Assembly (NCBI GenBank): GCA_963678675.1
Contig: OY783191.1
Location: 14,599,096 to 14,663,095, forward strand
Origin: Xiphydria camelus
Lineage: Eukaryota; Arthropoda; Insecta; Hymenoptera; Xiphydriidae
Reading direction: 5' to 3'
DNA length: 64,000 nucleotides
The notes beneath the pieces are model-generated. The model was not told where the DNA came from. It did not search any database and was given only the letters and a program-made list of their open reading frames with translations. This document shows, one piece after another, positions 42,940-53,958 of the stretch (its first letter is position 1; each line of letters starts with the position of its first letter). The translations under genes and the position numbers were made by a program.

Positions 42940-43085
42940 TTTTGACGATAACTTTTGATTAAATCAATATTTTGATCTAAAAATTTGCTGAGAGCTTAAA
43001 TATAAACACAAAATATGCCTGAATGGGAAAAAATTCAAGTGGGGCAGTTTTCATATGGTTATCTGGGTTATGGTTATACCCTTTC
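42940..43085. repeat. Dispersed inverted repeat C, copy 2
   Basis: Reverse complement of 14906-15070, ending GGTTATACCC. It contains GGGGCAGTTTTCATATGG. Confidence 0.55.
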
Positions 43086-43208
43086 GAAAGTACCTATCGC
43101 TTATTTGGTTGAAACACTACTTCCGAATTCAAAAGTAATCGGAAATTACTGATTTAAAGTAAGGGTATAGAGAAAAAATTCTTGTACGTGTCACAGTTTT
43201 AGTTTTGT

Positions 43209-43299
43209 TTAACCCGGCATCCGACACGTGACATTTTTTCACGTGTTCCGACAATGGCACTGGGGTTTGTTACACCCCACGTGTCGGATGCCGGGTTAA
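43209..43299. mobile_element. TTAA-flanked MITE, CCCGGCATCCGACACGTG
   Basis: TTAACCCGGCATCCGACACG at the left is mirrored by CGTGTCGGATGCCGGGTTAA. At 91 bp including the targets it is the smallest TTAA element here. Its loop contains a second CACGTG pair. Confidence 0.85.
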
Positions 43300-44518
43300 T
43301 ATTAAAGCTATATAATATGTTATTAGAAAACGTTCTTACTTTTCAAAATCGACTTTTCATAAGCGATATACCTACGTATGTCCTATACGCATAGTTTCAC
43401 ATATTCTTATCAATAAGTTTTTGACAAATACTGAGGAATATTTATTTCTATTTCCAACACGGAATTCGTATTTGCTGCACGTAAAGTGAATTTCCACTAT
43501 ATCGAAATATATGTTCAATAAACATTACAGCAGAGTCCCCGTGACGTGACCATTCACTTAAGTTGCTATCCCCTTCTTCCCTGCTATCTCTTCCATTTCT
43601 TGCAGTCAGGAAAATTAAAATTGGGACAACACACCACAGACGCACACTTTTATACTCAAAATACGTTTATGTGACCATATCATCATAACATCATCGATGA
43701 TGAAGTAGTACACTGTCGATAATAATCGATATTATTTACCATTTGGTCTATTTATTATCCATTCCCCTTCTTATGGTACATACTTTCCATACCTCTATAT
43801 GGAGAAATTAAATAGTTACGAGAGCTATTAAAGAATAATAAGTAAGTGACAGCTTCGACAACATTGTTTCCAATAATCTGCAAAATTAAAATAATTAGTA
43901 TTCAAGGAGGCCCTTAATCTAAAAATGAATCCCATCTGTATAGTATTTAACCTAATGTATCGAAGTTGTCATTTCCTTACTATTCTTTTTAATAGTCGTT
44001 GCTATACACTTTCCTCTGTGTAATGCAGACACGATTGTAATTCCGGTGTATAGAATAAAGGTACGGGAATTATGCTAGTGGATGAAACTGAAACCTGAAG
44101 AGGTGTGAGTAGCTCTACTTGTATAATTTTAGTGCATATTACCAAATTTCTTATAGTGTTTTCGACTGGGAAAAACGGTGTATTACACTTTTTTTGGCAT
44201 ATGCGCTATTATTACACAAATAGAAATGCTAGAATTCATTATATAGCGTTTAATTATTTACTCAAAAGTGTAGAACGAGTATACAATTCTTCTTTAAGAA
44301 TATCATTTAGCTGAGCTGAATGCGCTATGAAAAAGAAGTATTTGTATACACTGGTGTCACATCTTTTTCCCCAATAAAAAACTCTATTACACTAAGAGAA
44401 CAATTTTGATAAAAGTGCCATAATTTAACTAGAAATCATGGTTGATTATTGCGCCAACCATGATTCGATAACTCTTCTAAACAGTGACATATATATGATT
44501 TACGGATTTATTTTTCAG
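43300..44518 (+). other. Distal intron sequence of SLC37
   Basis: No transposon end recognised in this last 1.2 kb of the intron. It ends in TTATTTTTCAG, the acceptor of the next exon. Short frames at 43448-43645 and 44105-44314 look like chance. Confidence 0.5.
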
Positions 44519-44824
44519 CTATTTATTTATGATTATACCATTGGAAGCGTGGACGCGATGGTCAACGCAGTATTATTAATCGTAGTAGGATTTTTGGTCA
44601 ACGGACCTTATGCTTTAATAACTACCGCTGTATCAGCCGACCTGGGAACACATCCGAGTTTAGGCGATAATTCAAAGGCCTTAGCCACCGTCACTGCAAT
44701 TATTGATGGAACAGGTAGTATAGGTGCTGCAGTTGGTCCATTGTTAGCAGGATTGGTATCGAGGTGGATTGGATGGCATGCAGTTTTCTATATGCTAATG
44801 GTTACGGAGATGCTGTCACTATTG
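44519..44824 (+). CDS. SLC37A2: SLC37 sugar-phosphate exchanger, penultimate exon
   Basis: Starts in phase 0 after TTTTTCAG with LFIYDYTIGSVDAMVNAVLL, then the hallmark NGPYALITTAVSADLGTH, SKALATVTAIIDGTGSIGAA and VGPLLAGLVSRW. These are the most conserved SLC37 segments, covering the 10th to 12th transmembrane helices of the 12-helix carrier. It ends at CTATTG before the donor GTACGA, phase 0. It matches human SLC37A2 better than SLC37A4 by the ITTAVSADLGTH and GTGSIGAA text. ER-membrane phosphate-linked glucose-6-phosphate exchange is known for the family; the local protein's substrate is inferred. No frame defects. Confidence 0.93.
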
Positions 44825-44939
44825 GTACGATATTTTTGAATTAATAATTTTATAGGAAAAGTAAATGTGCATGAATACTTATAAACATAAAAAGGTAAAA
44901 GTATAGGTCATTTAATTATTTTACCTACTTGTTTTGCAG

Positions 44940-45002
44940 TTTTTATTGAGACTAGTCTACAGGGATTTATTATTGTACGCACAGCGGTGGCGAGCTGTCT
45001 GA
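44940..45002 (+). CDS. SLC37A2: SLC37 sugar-phosphate exchanger, last coding exon
   Basis: After a 115-bp intron ending GTTTTGCAG, 20 codons in phase 0 read FLLRLVYRDLLLYAQRWRAV and stop at TGA (45000-45002). The RLVY-(R/K)-(D/E)-(I/L)-L word is the conserved end of the last helix and cytosolic tail in SLC37A2, though the tail is shorter than in vertebrates and lacks a KKXX-type ER signal. The short intron contrasts with the 34.7-kb one upstream. Confidence 0.9.
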   Translation, partial: FLLRLVYRDLLLYAQRWRAV

Positions 45003-45208
45003 ACTTATTATTCGGAATTAGAAGTTACATTCTTAAAACAAGGTAAAAATAACAGCCAATGCAATTGTGTTAGCGATATGTAAGTATGAATATCAATTTG
45101 ATAGGACTAGTTCTTTACATTTTTGGTACCAAATCTTATACGTATTTACTCTGTACTTGTGGTAAAAGAGAAAAAGAAATCATGTATTAAGTGATCATGT
45201 ATGATATA

Positions 45209-45214
45209 AATAAA
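45209..45214 (+). terminator. Candidate polyadenylation signal of SLC37
   Basis: The first AATAAA after the stop codon, 207 bases downstream, gives a short 3' UTR. It is followed within 30 bases by a TTTTT-containing stretch. Confidence 0.45.
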
Positions 45215-46507
45215 TCTCGTATATTTTTACAATGTATGAATAGATGAAGAATTCTACTAACTTAACTTTCCCACCCCGAGATCGTTTCCGAAAAATAATA
45301 AATGCCCTTAATTTCTAATCTCTTATCCTAAAGTCGCTCTTCGGAGGTTCCCTACTTATTCTATGCGTCTCATGCCATGCGTTCTATTCTGCGTGACCTT
45401 CTACCCCTGTGGACTAACGAAGGCGGGAACTTTGTAACTGATGCATCTGATTCACCACATTACAGTGTTTTAAATTGTCCTTTTCTCCCAGTCGGTACAT
45501 TTAGTAGCTGCTATATAACACGGAAATCACAATTTATATAACAAGAAAAATGTTGCAGCTACATTATTACGCTATAACCTCAGTGTCTCTCTTTATATAA
45601 CATGTTAATATATAGCGTATTTTTATAACGAAGATGAAGAACTTCGACACTAAAGTAATATTACACTGTAATATCGCGGAAGTGTACATGTGGTATACTT
45701 TGAAGTTTCTGTTGTAATGTTATAGCCATAAACTGATCTAATATTATATATTTATAACTCAGTAACATATCAGATACTCCGGAGACGTACTTTGGCAAAT
45801 CTCGGCGATGTTATTAGTAGCGGTGTTATTTTTGCATAAAATGCTACATTTCTCTGGCGAAAAAAAGCGTGCAGTTAAGTGTGCACGAAGAGTGCAGTAG
45901 ATCTTCTACGACCCTACGACTCTACCGCTCAAGCTGTCGATAGATGGCGGGCGATCTCGCAAACAATGTGAGGTTCGGATGGCTTATAGGAGGACGACGT
46001 CTATGGCATCGATACCTCGTCACTCTGCATGTTCGTTTTACGAAGTATCGTTCGCTATTTTTCGGCATGACGATATTAACCCTTTTTGTAAAGTCTGTAA
46101 GGACCTAGTAAGTATTTCCAAAGACTCTGTCCAGCCCGCTACTAATTCGACGAGTTTTGAGACTCCTGATTGGTCAAAAAAGTTATTCTACCAATCGCCA
46201 ATCTTAAATTTGGTCGATTCGTCAGCGGGTCGGACAGATTCATTCATAACTTTTACCTAAAAGTTAGAACAACCGGCTTTAATAAATCACCCATTCTGAA
46301 AACCAGTCAGTATCCCCCATATAACGACCGTATAATAAGCAATAACTGTTATATATAACATATTTGTAACAGTTATATGCCAATATATATAGACTGTTAT
46401 ATGTATACGACATAATCTCAATAATCGAAATAGGGCGAAATTGTAATATCACTATGATATAATGCCAATTACCACGTTATATAAATTGCGATATTCCGTT
46501 ATATGGA
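45215..46507. other. Unassigned intergenic sequence
   Basis: No gene seen. Words of the type TATATAAC and GTTATAT recur about ten times between 45510 and 46500, possibly the worn subterminal array of a transposon. The frame 45979-46260 is open for 93 codons but has no recognisable content. Confidence 0.4.
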
Positions 46508-46745
46508 CGTTTTATCGCACATCCCGAAGTAAAGTGTAATAAGTTAAAATTTTTCCTTTTTCGGTTTTCTCGTGAAATAAAATAGTAAAACTGACTAAAT
46601 AGTAAATAGTGAATAGTAAAACTGACTTTGTTACAGTTTTCCACGAAGCAAGCCTACTAGACTTGGTATTCATTTCGTGAGAAAACCGAAAAGGGAAAAA
46701 TTTTACCTTATTACACTTTTCTTCGCGATGTGCGATATGGTTAAC
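46508..46745. repeat. Hairpin, 75-bp arms
   Basis: The block with GTGTAATAAG and TTTTTCGGTTTTCTCGTGAAAT is mirrored at 46665-46740 by ATTTCGTGAGAAAACCGAAA. The direct word TAGTAAAACTGAC is doubled in the loop. ATCGCACATC and GATGTGCGAT form the ends, so it looks like a MITE. Confidence 0.7.
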
Positions 46746-47765
46746 ATGTAACTCTGTCGACTGGGCGGTTTCATAAACAGGATGAATTATCTAAGATCTA
46801 GGATTAATGTACAGCTTAAATCGACTAATAATAGGATACCAATCGACCGACAGCTGTCGATACTCACCGACAATTCCTAGATGACTCACTCTACATGCAT
46901 TTTATGCCACTGAATCCCTTATTCTCATTTCTACCAACATTTCCACACTTAAGTCTGAGCATTATTCCTTATCCTTATTTCTGACGTTCCCTTTATCCAT
47001 AGAAGCAGCTCATTGATTAAGCGGTATAGGTCTGTGGCGATAGGATGCACAACGCGCTCGCGTATGCATGGGTAAATGCATATGTATTGTGACGGTGCCT
47101 TCTACATAAACCCTCCGAACTTCTCCGATGAAAAGAGATGGTGGCACATGCTGCACTTTCGACGAGAGGCTCCCTGTAGCCTCAAAAACTCTCTAGTTTA
47201 GAAAACGATTCAGATCGTCAAATCGCGTGGGCACCAGACGCTGGCGCGTCTCAGAGAGGATGGAAAGAACAAACGAAAGAAAGTTAAGGAATCAAACACC
47301 AGTTTACTCGACTAGCATCAGTCCCGAAAAGTCGGGTAGAGGGGTTGGGTTCTCAGAATGAAGTCCTAAATCGATAACGATAACAGTTTAATGTCCTTCA
47401 ATCCAATTATACGAAAGCGGTCCTTATACAGTCGTCTTCAAACGCGTCACATTTCGAAAAGAGAGAGTTTCCGCTAAACCGAAAATCAGCTAATCAAATT
47501 CGGAACTACCATAAACACGAAAAAAAAAATGAAAGCCGCTGCTGTACGTCTTTTGAACAGCGGCAGCCTATATGCACTCTCAGAAGGGTTAAATTCTAGT
47601 CGCTCTTCGAAGGTCCAAAATCTATGCGTGCTCCCGAGAACCAAAACCTAATCCGCTACTCAAAGAACCTTTATGGCGCTCTCGGTCTTTACTCGAATCC
47701 GTGTGCCCGTGTGCCCCTCTTAAGGGGAGCAAAACTCAACGAGACGACACGGACGATTCTCCTTG
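46746..47765. other. Unassigned, GC-richer sequence
   Basis: No clear gene. TGTGACGGTGCC at 47089 resembles the start of an insect LTR, but no matching end, primer-binding site or coding region was found. It leads up to the target TTG of the 13.7-kb structure. Confidence 0.4.
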
Positions 47766-50700
47766 TAGTCCAGTAAAATTTCCGTTTAAATCGAAAATTG
47801 AGACATACGGGCGAAAACTTGGGAAAAGGTGTGTTTTGATGTTATTAATCGAGGGAACATATTAAAAGAAAAATCACCAACCGGGTACGGCTGTAAAAAA
47901 TTATTTATTGTTGAAGAAATTGATTCTTCGCTAATATTTTGAAAACTACGTGACATATTGAAAAATAGTTAAGACAGAAGTTGTAGATAATAAAATTATC
48001 TACAAAAAGCTATTACACTTTTTATCCTATCTTTAACGCCTAAGAACCTAGGACCTCCAGATGAGTTGAAATGTTCAAATATTCATAACAAATCCAAAAA
48101 TTAAGATTTTTGCAATTTTTTTTTATAACCCGTTTAGAAAAATCTCATCATTTTTCCTAGCGAAACCAAATTTTGATTTTCATTGTTGTTTACACATGAT
48201 TGATTTTTAAAGTTTTAAATGCTTGAATTTACATAGAAATTTGCAATTAAAAAAATTTTTAATTATACCATCGTTTATTTTGGATTATTTCTGAAGAAAA
48301 AGATAAATAGCAATTCAACGTATCTCGCCTGGTTTGCAAGATATGCTAAATTGAAAAGGAAGGGAATTTATGCGATGATCACCACTGACTACGCAAACTG
48401 TGGCAAACATATATGAAGGGTCCGCGGTCAAAACCTGTTAACTGACATTTTAGAAATTTTACGCGGTAAAGGAAAATCGTTATTATTTGTGGAATTTTCA
48501 ATATTTTTTAAACCGTCAAATCTTTTTTGTTCATTAACTAAAGGAAAGTAATAAACATTAGTTTCATAATATTTAAATCAAAATTGGATGATATATGAGG
48601 AGTTGAACCTATACATATGTTATCTACAGGGGGTCTTGCGCGGTGAAAACCTGTTATATCTGCAGTATTTTACCGCTTTCCGTTCTTCAAAGTGGCTTGA
48701 TAGAGAATATCTGTCACTTTATATGGTATAAAATCATGGCATTTTGTAGAAATAAACATGCTAAAGAATTTTTTTAATTAATTTTTTAATTTTCAATCTA
48801 TTTTATTATTGCTGAAAATGACTTTATAGTAATTCTTCGAAAAATTCTTGTTTTTCTTGAGAGATTACTGTCATCATTTTCCCTGAGATCTTTTTGCTTT
48901 TCCGCTGATAATTCTTTGGCGTTTATTTTGTCGAATTCGAATCGGTTCAAATCGTCTGAGTTCCTCCCTGCAACAAATTAATACTTATTTTACATATTTC
49001 ATTTATGATTATATTTTTTTTTATTTTTTGCTATACTAACCGCGTTTCCAAATGGTGAATTTTTCAAAAATGTGTTCTGATTGAAATTTCTTTTTATTTC
49101 AATTTTTCCTACGCTTGTGATTCGAAACCAATAAACGATGCTCAGCGCTATCTTTGTCGTATTCAGAAACCAATCTGCTGCGTTTTTAAAATCGTAGAAC
49201 TTCGTCATTTTGATTACTTCGAATGGATTGCTTCTCGAGCCTCTTATCAATTGATCAACATCGTTAAGATCGTAGAGAATTCTTTTCCTTTTCTTCTTTT
49301 CAATAAGTGCGAAATCCCTGTCACAGCTCAGAAAGTTGTGACCTGATACGAGAAATTTGTGCTCGACACTTTCGATCAATCCAAAATGGATCATAAACAT
49401 GTATGCCATAATCAAAATTTTATTTTTGTTCTGTCCTGGGTAATTATCGCTCCACACGATGAGATTTTTCTTTAATGGGAGTCGTTGTTCCTGATTATAA
49501 AGGTAGAATAAGCAGCTGGCTATTTCCGATGCCCCTCGAGAAGCGATTACCTCGTGCCAAATGCACATAAATGCGCGGTCATCATTGTTTACATGAATTC
49601 CAAGATTAAAACAGGATAATTGGCGAAGATAATACATCTCCCCGTGCGTTAAAGTCGGTAGAGGAATGACCTGTTGAAGATCGATGGAAAGGCAAGTGAA
49701 GTTTGGGTCTGGCAAAAGACTATCGACTTTCATTGCTGATCTCGCCACATCGGCTTCTCCGTAATGAGCCATCAGGTTTTTTTGTGCCAGCAATTCGTCT
49801 TTGCTCCCAGTCTTAGATCCTTTTAATTTCGCGGCCAATTTGTCACACGTGCTACATGTATCCACTCGAGGCTTGTGGAAACTTAAGTTAGGAAACTGAG
49901 ATTTGAAAATACGAATGAAAAAATCGATTGTTACGGACACTGGGATTCTGTCGAGAGAATTCCTGATGCAATTTTTGATAATTAAGATCGCAGCTTAAAT
50001 ATTCCTTGTCCGAGTCTTTCCGGCCGTAATGACTTATGTCTCTTGGCAACAATTCGATGAATTTTATGATCAGATCACGTTGAGCGCTCGTGTACTTAAT
50101 GTTACGTCCACCACCACGTCTATCCTTTGTACTATCGAACCCGTGTTTCGATTTTTCTCGTAACACGTCCAATTCTTCTCTGCCGAGTCCAAAAGTGTCC
50201 TGAAACGTCGATTTGCACACCGGAACTGGCAGCCCCTCTTCATCGCGAAGTCGATAAATAGTGGTGACTTGGCGACGGTTTGGCTGCGACGTTGTTGCCC
50301 TTTGAACAGGAATCAAGAGACACGGTAGTGTCTCGCGGCATGTTCATTCAAGTCGTCAGAACGACGCCGCCAGCGCTGTCGCCGCGAGCACCCGTGTATC
50401 TTTACAGGAAAAATGTCTGCCCCCTTCACCCCTCAATTTTAACATCGAATTTTCTCAATAAATATACGGTTATAACCAAAACTATGCTTAGTTACGCCAT
50501 ATAAATCGACTATTCTCTATCGATAGAGACCAGAGTAAATGTTGTAAGTTACATATTAACAGAGATTTTTCCTTAGCAACGCGAAGCCACGCCCCTCGCC
50601 CCATTAAAGTCGAGAATCCGATTTCTCGGGCGATATATATATGTAAAAATGTCACAAAAATTCCGCCTGTCTTCGGCGGTATTCGGCCATGGTCGGAAAT

Positions 50701-51224
50701 ATGTACACAGATGCGGCCACACGCATACGCCATCAAAAATGTATGTGAGAGTGTGTGAGAGACTATATTCCTTGAATGTTTAGTTGTTTTTCAAAATTTA
50801 AAAATATTTCCATTCGCGAAACGATATCCCTCGCATTTTTTCGATCCTCGGACGCGCTTGTTAATAAAAAGTACAAATTCAGTGTAATCGGAGTAGTGAA
50901 TCTCAACAGTGGTGAATGTGACAGACGCTCTGACAGCTAGCTATTATCAAATCGTTTAGATTTTTTTTTAATAATCAAAACAGTGCACGGAAGCAGTGTC
51001 ATTTTTCTTTGGTTGCTGGTGCATGAAGAACAGGGAAGGAGACATCTATATCTCGGAAGAAGTGGCATCAGATAAGTAACTTCCTAACTGACTGTCTTAA
51101 CCTCATTTTCATCCCTTATACAGAACAAATATCTTTGTGGTTATTCTATTTTTTGTTTTCAGCGCCATACGAGAACGGGACGGATTGGTGGATTTTTCTT
51201 CGCAGTCAAAAATCAACCTGGGTA

Positions 51225-52400
51225 GAAAAGAATTCTCTAGAATTGCGGTACAATGCCACGGTGTGAATATCAGGTTCGACCGACATGACATGCTTCGACA
51301 AGGTCTGTATCAACTTTAGCGGTATATTAAGGGCACTGCACTAATCCTGTGGCACATTTTTCTATCTAGGAAAGCATATTATTATGGTAGTACAGCTGTA
51401 CAGCGTTCCGATAATATACCGTCTTCCCGTACTGACAGTATACATGCATTTTACCTCCAATATGCCGGAATTAAAAATCTCTAGAACTCTGCGGTACAAT
51501 GCCACGGTATGAATATCAGGTTCTACCGACATGACATGCTTCGACAAGGTCTGTATCAACTTTAGCGGTATATTAAGGGCACTGCACTAATCCTGTGGCA
51601 CATTTTTCTATCTGGGAAAGCATATTATTATGGTAGTACAGCTGTACAGCGTTCCGATAATATATAATTGGAACTTTTAATAATACGAGAGGGAAAATAT
51701 ATCGATAAAGAAAAGATAATAAAATAATTACTTCATTATTGTAATCCAATTCTATCGTATCTCCTACTTTTCTACCACGGCTTTCCCAGATAGAAAAATG
51801 TGCCACAGGATTAGTGCAGTGCCCCCAATATAATGCTAAAGTTGATACAGACCTTGTCGAAGCATGTCATGTCGGTAGAATTTGATATTCCTACCGTGGC
51901 ATTGTACCGCAGAGTTCTAGAGATTTTTAATTCCGGCATATTAAAGGTAAAATGCATGTATACTGTCAGTATGGGAAGACGGTATATTTCTACATATTGG
52001 AGAATCTAAGTCGTGGGAGAAGAACAAATCATCGGAGTAACTACAATATCGGGGTAACTATAATACTTTATTTCTATTTTTTTCAGAACGATTCTCAGAT
52101 AGAAAAATGTGCCACAGGATTAGTGCAGTGCCCCCAATATAATGCTAAAGTTGATACAGACCTTGTCGAAGCATGTCATGTCGGTAGAATTTGATATTCC
52201 TACCGTGGCATTGTACCGCAGAGTTCTAGAGATTTTTAATTCCGGCATATTAGAGGTAAAATGAATGTATACTGTCAGTATGGGAAGACGGTATATTTCT
52301 ACATATTGGAGAATCTAAGTCGTGGGAGAAGAACAAATCATCGGAGTAACTACAATATCGGGGTAACTATAATACTTTATTTCTATTTTTTTTCTCATCG
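51225..52400. repeat. Four-copy exon-like repeat cluster, two per strand
   Basis: A core of about 130 bp occurs twice on the - strand (51230-51355 and 51475-51600, spacing 246 bp) and twice on the + strand (51795-51945 and 52105-52255, spacing 309 bp). In the three better copies it is open and reads LKLIQTLSKHVMSVE, then TVALYRRVLEIFNSGIL, ending at GAG or AAG before a GTAAAATG donor. A pyrimidine tract with CAG lies upstream. The first - strand copy is diverged after ALYR. I do not recognise the protein. It lies inside the DUF7869 element, where the host gene's exons are interrupted. Confidence 0.65.
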
Positions 52401-52956
52401 GTGCTTGCCCTCTGCCTTCCTACTACAAGTTTCGATTTATATACTAAATTTTATTTTATTTTTAGTTCATCGCCTCCACTCCATCGCCTTCGACTTCTTC
52501 TACCCGTTAATATGGCATGCTAATGGTTTGCGAAGTCAAAACGAATTTCATGACAATATTACGTTGCAACTATACGGTAAAACCCAATTTACTTATTTTT
52601 TACATAATCCTTAATATTTCATCTGTCAAATTACTAGTCTTTCAAAGTCTAAAGTTGGCGGAATGTGTGTTAAAGTCAGTGATAATCTACCTTAGTACAA
52701 TCGTCTGCCATAAGGCGATATGTTAAAAGTGGTCAACTTTAGAATAAAATAACGAAGAAACTATAGACGGTCTATATTGCTCAAATTTTCGTATTAGTTG
52801 TGTAAAGTATTCGTGTATATCATATAAAAAAATTAGGGCTGTAAGTTGGTTTTCGTCTGATAGTCGAACCTCCTTAAAGCAGGAATAGTTGGAACGAAAA
52901 GCCCATATTGCAATGAAAGTACTATGGGTACTGTGGATGAAGGCGCTCGCTGACAA

Positions 52957-53108
52957 GACTGACATTCTCCGATGTCCATCGAGTCATCTTTTTACGGACA
53001 GGACACGAGTTAGATCCTCTTCGGTTGCACCTGTACGAGATGATATGTCAGAAAATCGTGAGTCTTTATGAAAATCTTCTAACCTACTCGTTCTGCAGTA
53101 ATACTTAA
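52957..53108 (+). repeat. Segmental copy of 6828-6985
   Basis: The text GACATTCTCCGATGTCCATC, then GAGTCATCTTTTTACGG and onward, matches the right arm of the foldback at 5964-7150 with about 90% identity. It is followed at once by the second copy of foldback B, whereas in copy 1 they are 0.8 kb apart. Confidence 0.75.
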
Positions 53109-53232
53109 TAATAAAAAACTATTCTCCTACATGTACACCCGGGGACACGGCATCTGTCGCTGGTGGTAATAAACAGCTATTCTTCTACATGTACGTATCT
53201 TCCTCATGAATAAATTCCAAAAAGTAGTGAAA

Positions 53233-53958
53233 TCCCCCCACAAAAACAGATTCTCTGTAAAAAAAGGCGGCATGTTCATTCAGTGCCAACAAAAATTGAT
53301 ACGTAAAATACTCTCCAAAAAAGATTTGAAATCAATTAAGATCGCCATGTTCAAGATTTATGTATTAAAAGTAAAAGGCATCATTTGAAAGGAAAATTAT
53401 TGTAAATCAAGTTACTAAAAAATTCGACTAAAAAAATTTATAAAAAAATTTTAATAAAAAAGAACTTGCCGCGTTTTTTTCTTCAAAATAAAAAATTCAG
53501 ACAGAATTATACTCGATGTTTATGCACTTATGATTTTAAATAAATTCATACACTTATAATATGATACCACCAGTATACCGAATGTCGCACGGGAAACCGA
53601 TTAGGCGGGGGCCTTCTGAAATTCTCTGAATTTGACTTCGGCAGTGTAATTTATGAATCACTCTAGCACCGTCCAAGCACTGCCAATTATTCGGCATAGT
53701 GGACAAAATATGAAAACTTAAACGCGGCAAGTTCTTTTTTATTAAAATTTTTTTATAAATTTTTTTAGTCGAATTTTTTAGTAACTTGATTTACAATAAT
53801 TTTCCTTTCAAATGATGCCTTTTACTTTTAATACATAAATCTTGAACATGGCGATCTTAATTGATTTCAAATCTTTTTTGGAGAGTATTTTACGTATCAA
53901 TTTTTGTTGGCACTGAATGAACATGCCGCCTTTTTTTTACAGAGAATCTGTTTTTGTG
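53233..53958. mobile_element. Foldback element B, copy 2 (centre inverted)
   Basis: Arms 53233-53477 and 53720-53958 match the arms of 7862-8570, and the left flank (GTGAAATCCCCCCACAAAAA) matches too. The central 240 bp (53478-53719) runs in the opposite direction relative to the arms: here AATTCAGACAGAATTATACT comes first and TTATTCGGCATAGTGG last. No coding sequence. Confidence 0.8.

Larger units (their letters stand above)
9833..44518 (+). other. Giant SLC37 intron filled with transposons
   Basis: The donor GTAAGC is at 9833 and the acceptor TTTTTCAG ends at 44518. Both neighbouring exons are phase 0 at this junction and their peptides are contiguous in the family (SVPA then LFIYDY), so the 34,686-bp interval is a single intron. 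It contains most of the mobile elements listed here, on both strands. Confidence 0.85.

Noticed and set aside
45979..46260. 93-codon ORF downstream of SLC37
   Set aside because: Crosses a repeat-like region, has no recognisable motif and no splice or promoter support.
47089..47765. Possible LTR starting TGTGACGGTG
   Set aside because: No second copy, no polypurine tract, primer-binding site or gag/pol sequence found.
51952..52614. ORFs ending CATGLVQCPQYNAKVDTDLV
   Set aside because: They read the exon-like repeat in a second frame; the frame LKLIQTLSKHVMSVE stays open across copies up to a donor and is preferred.
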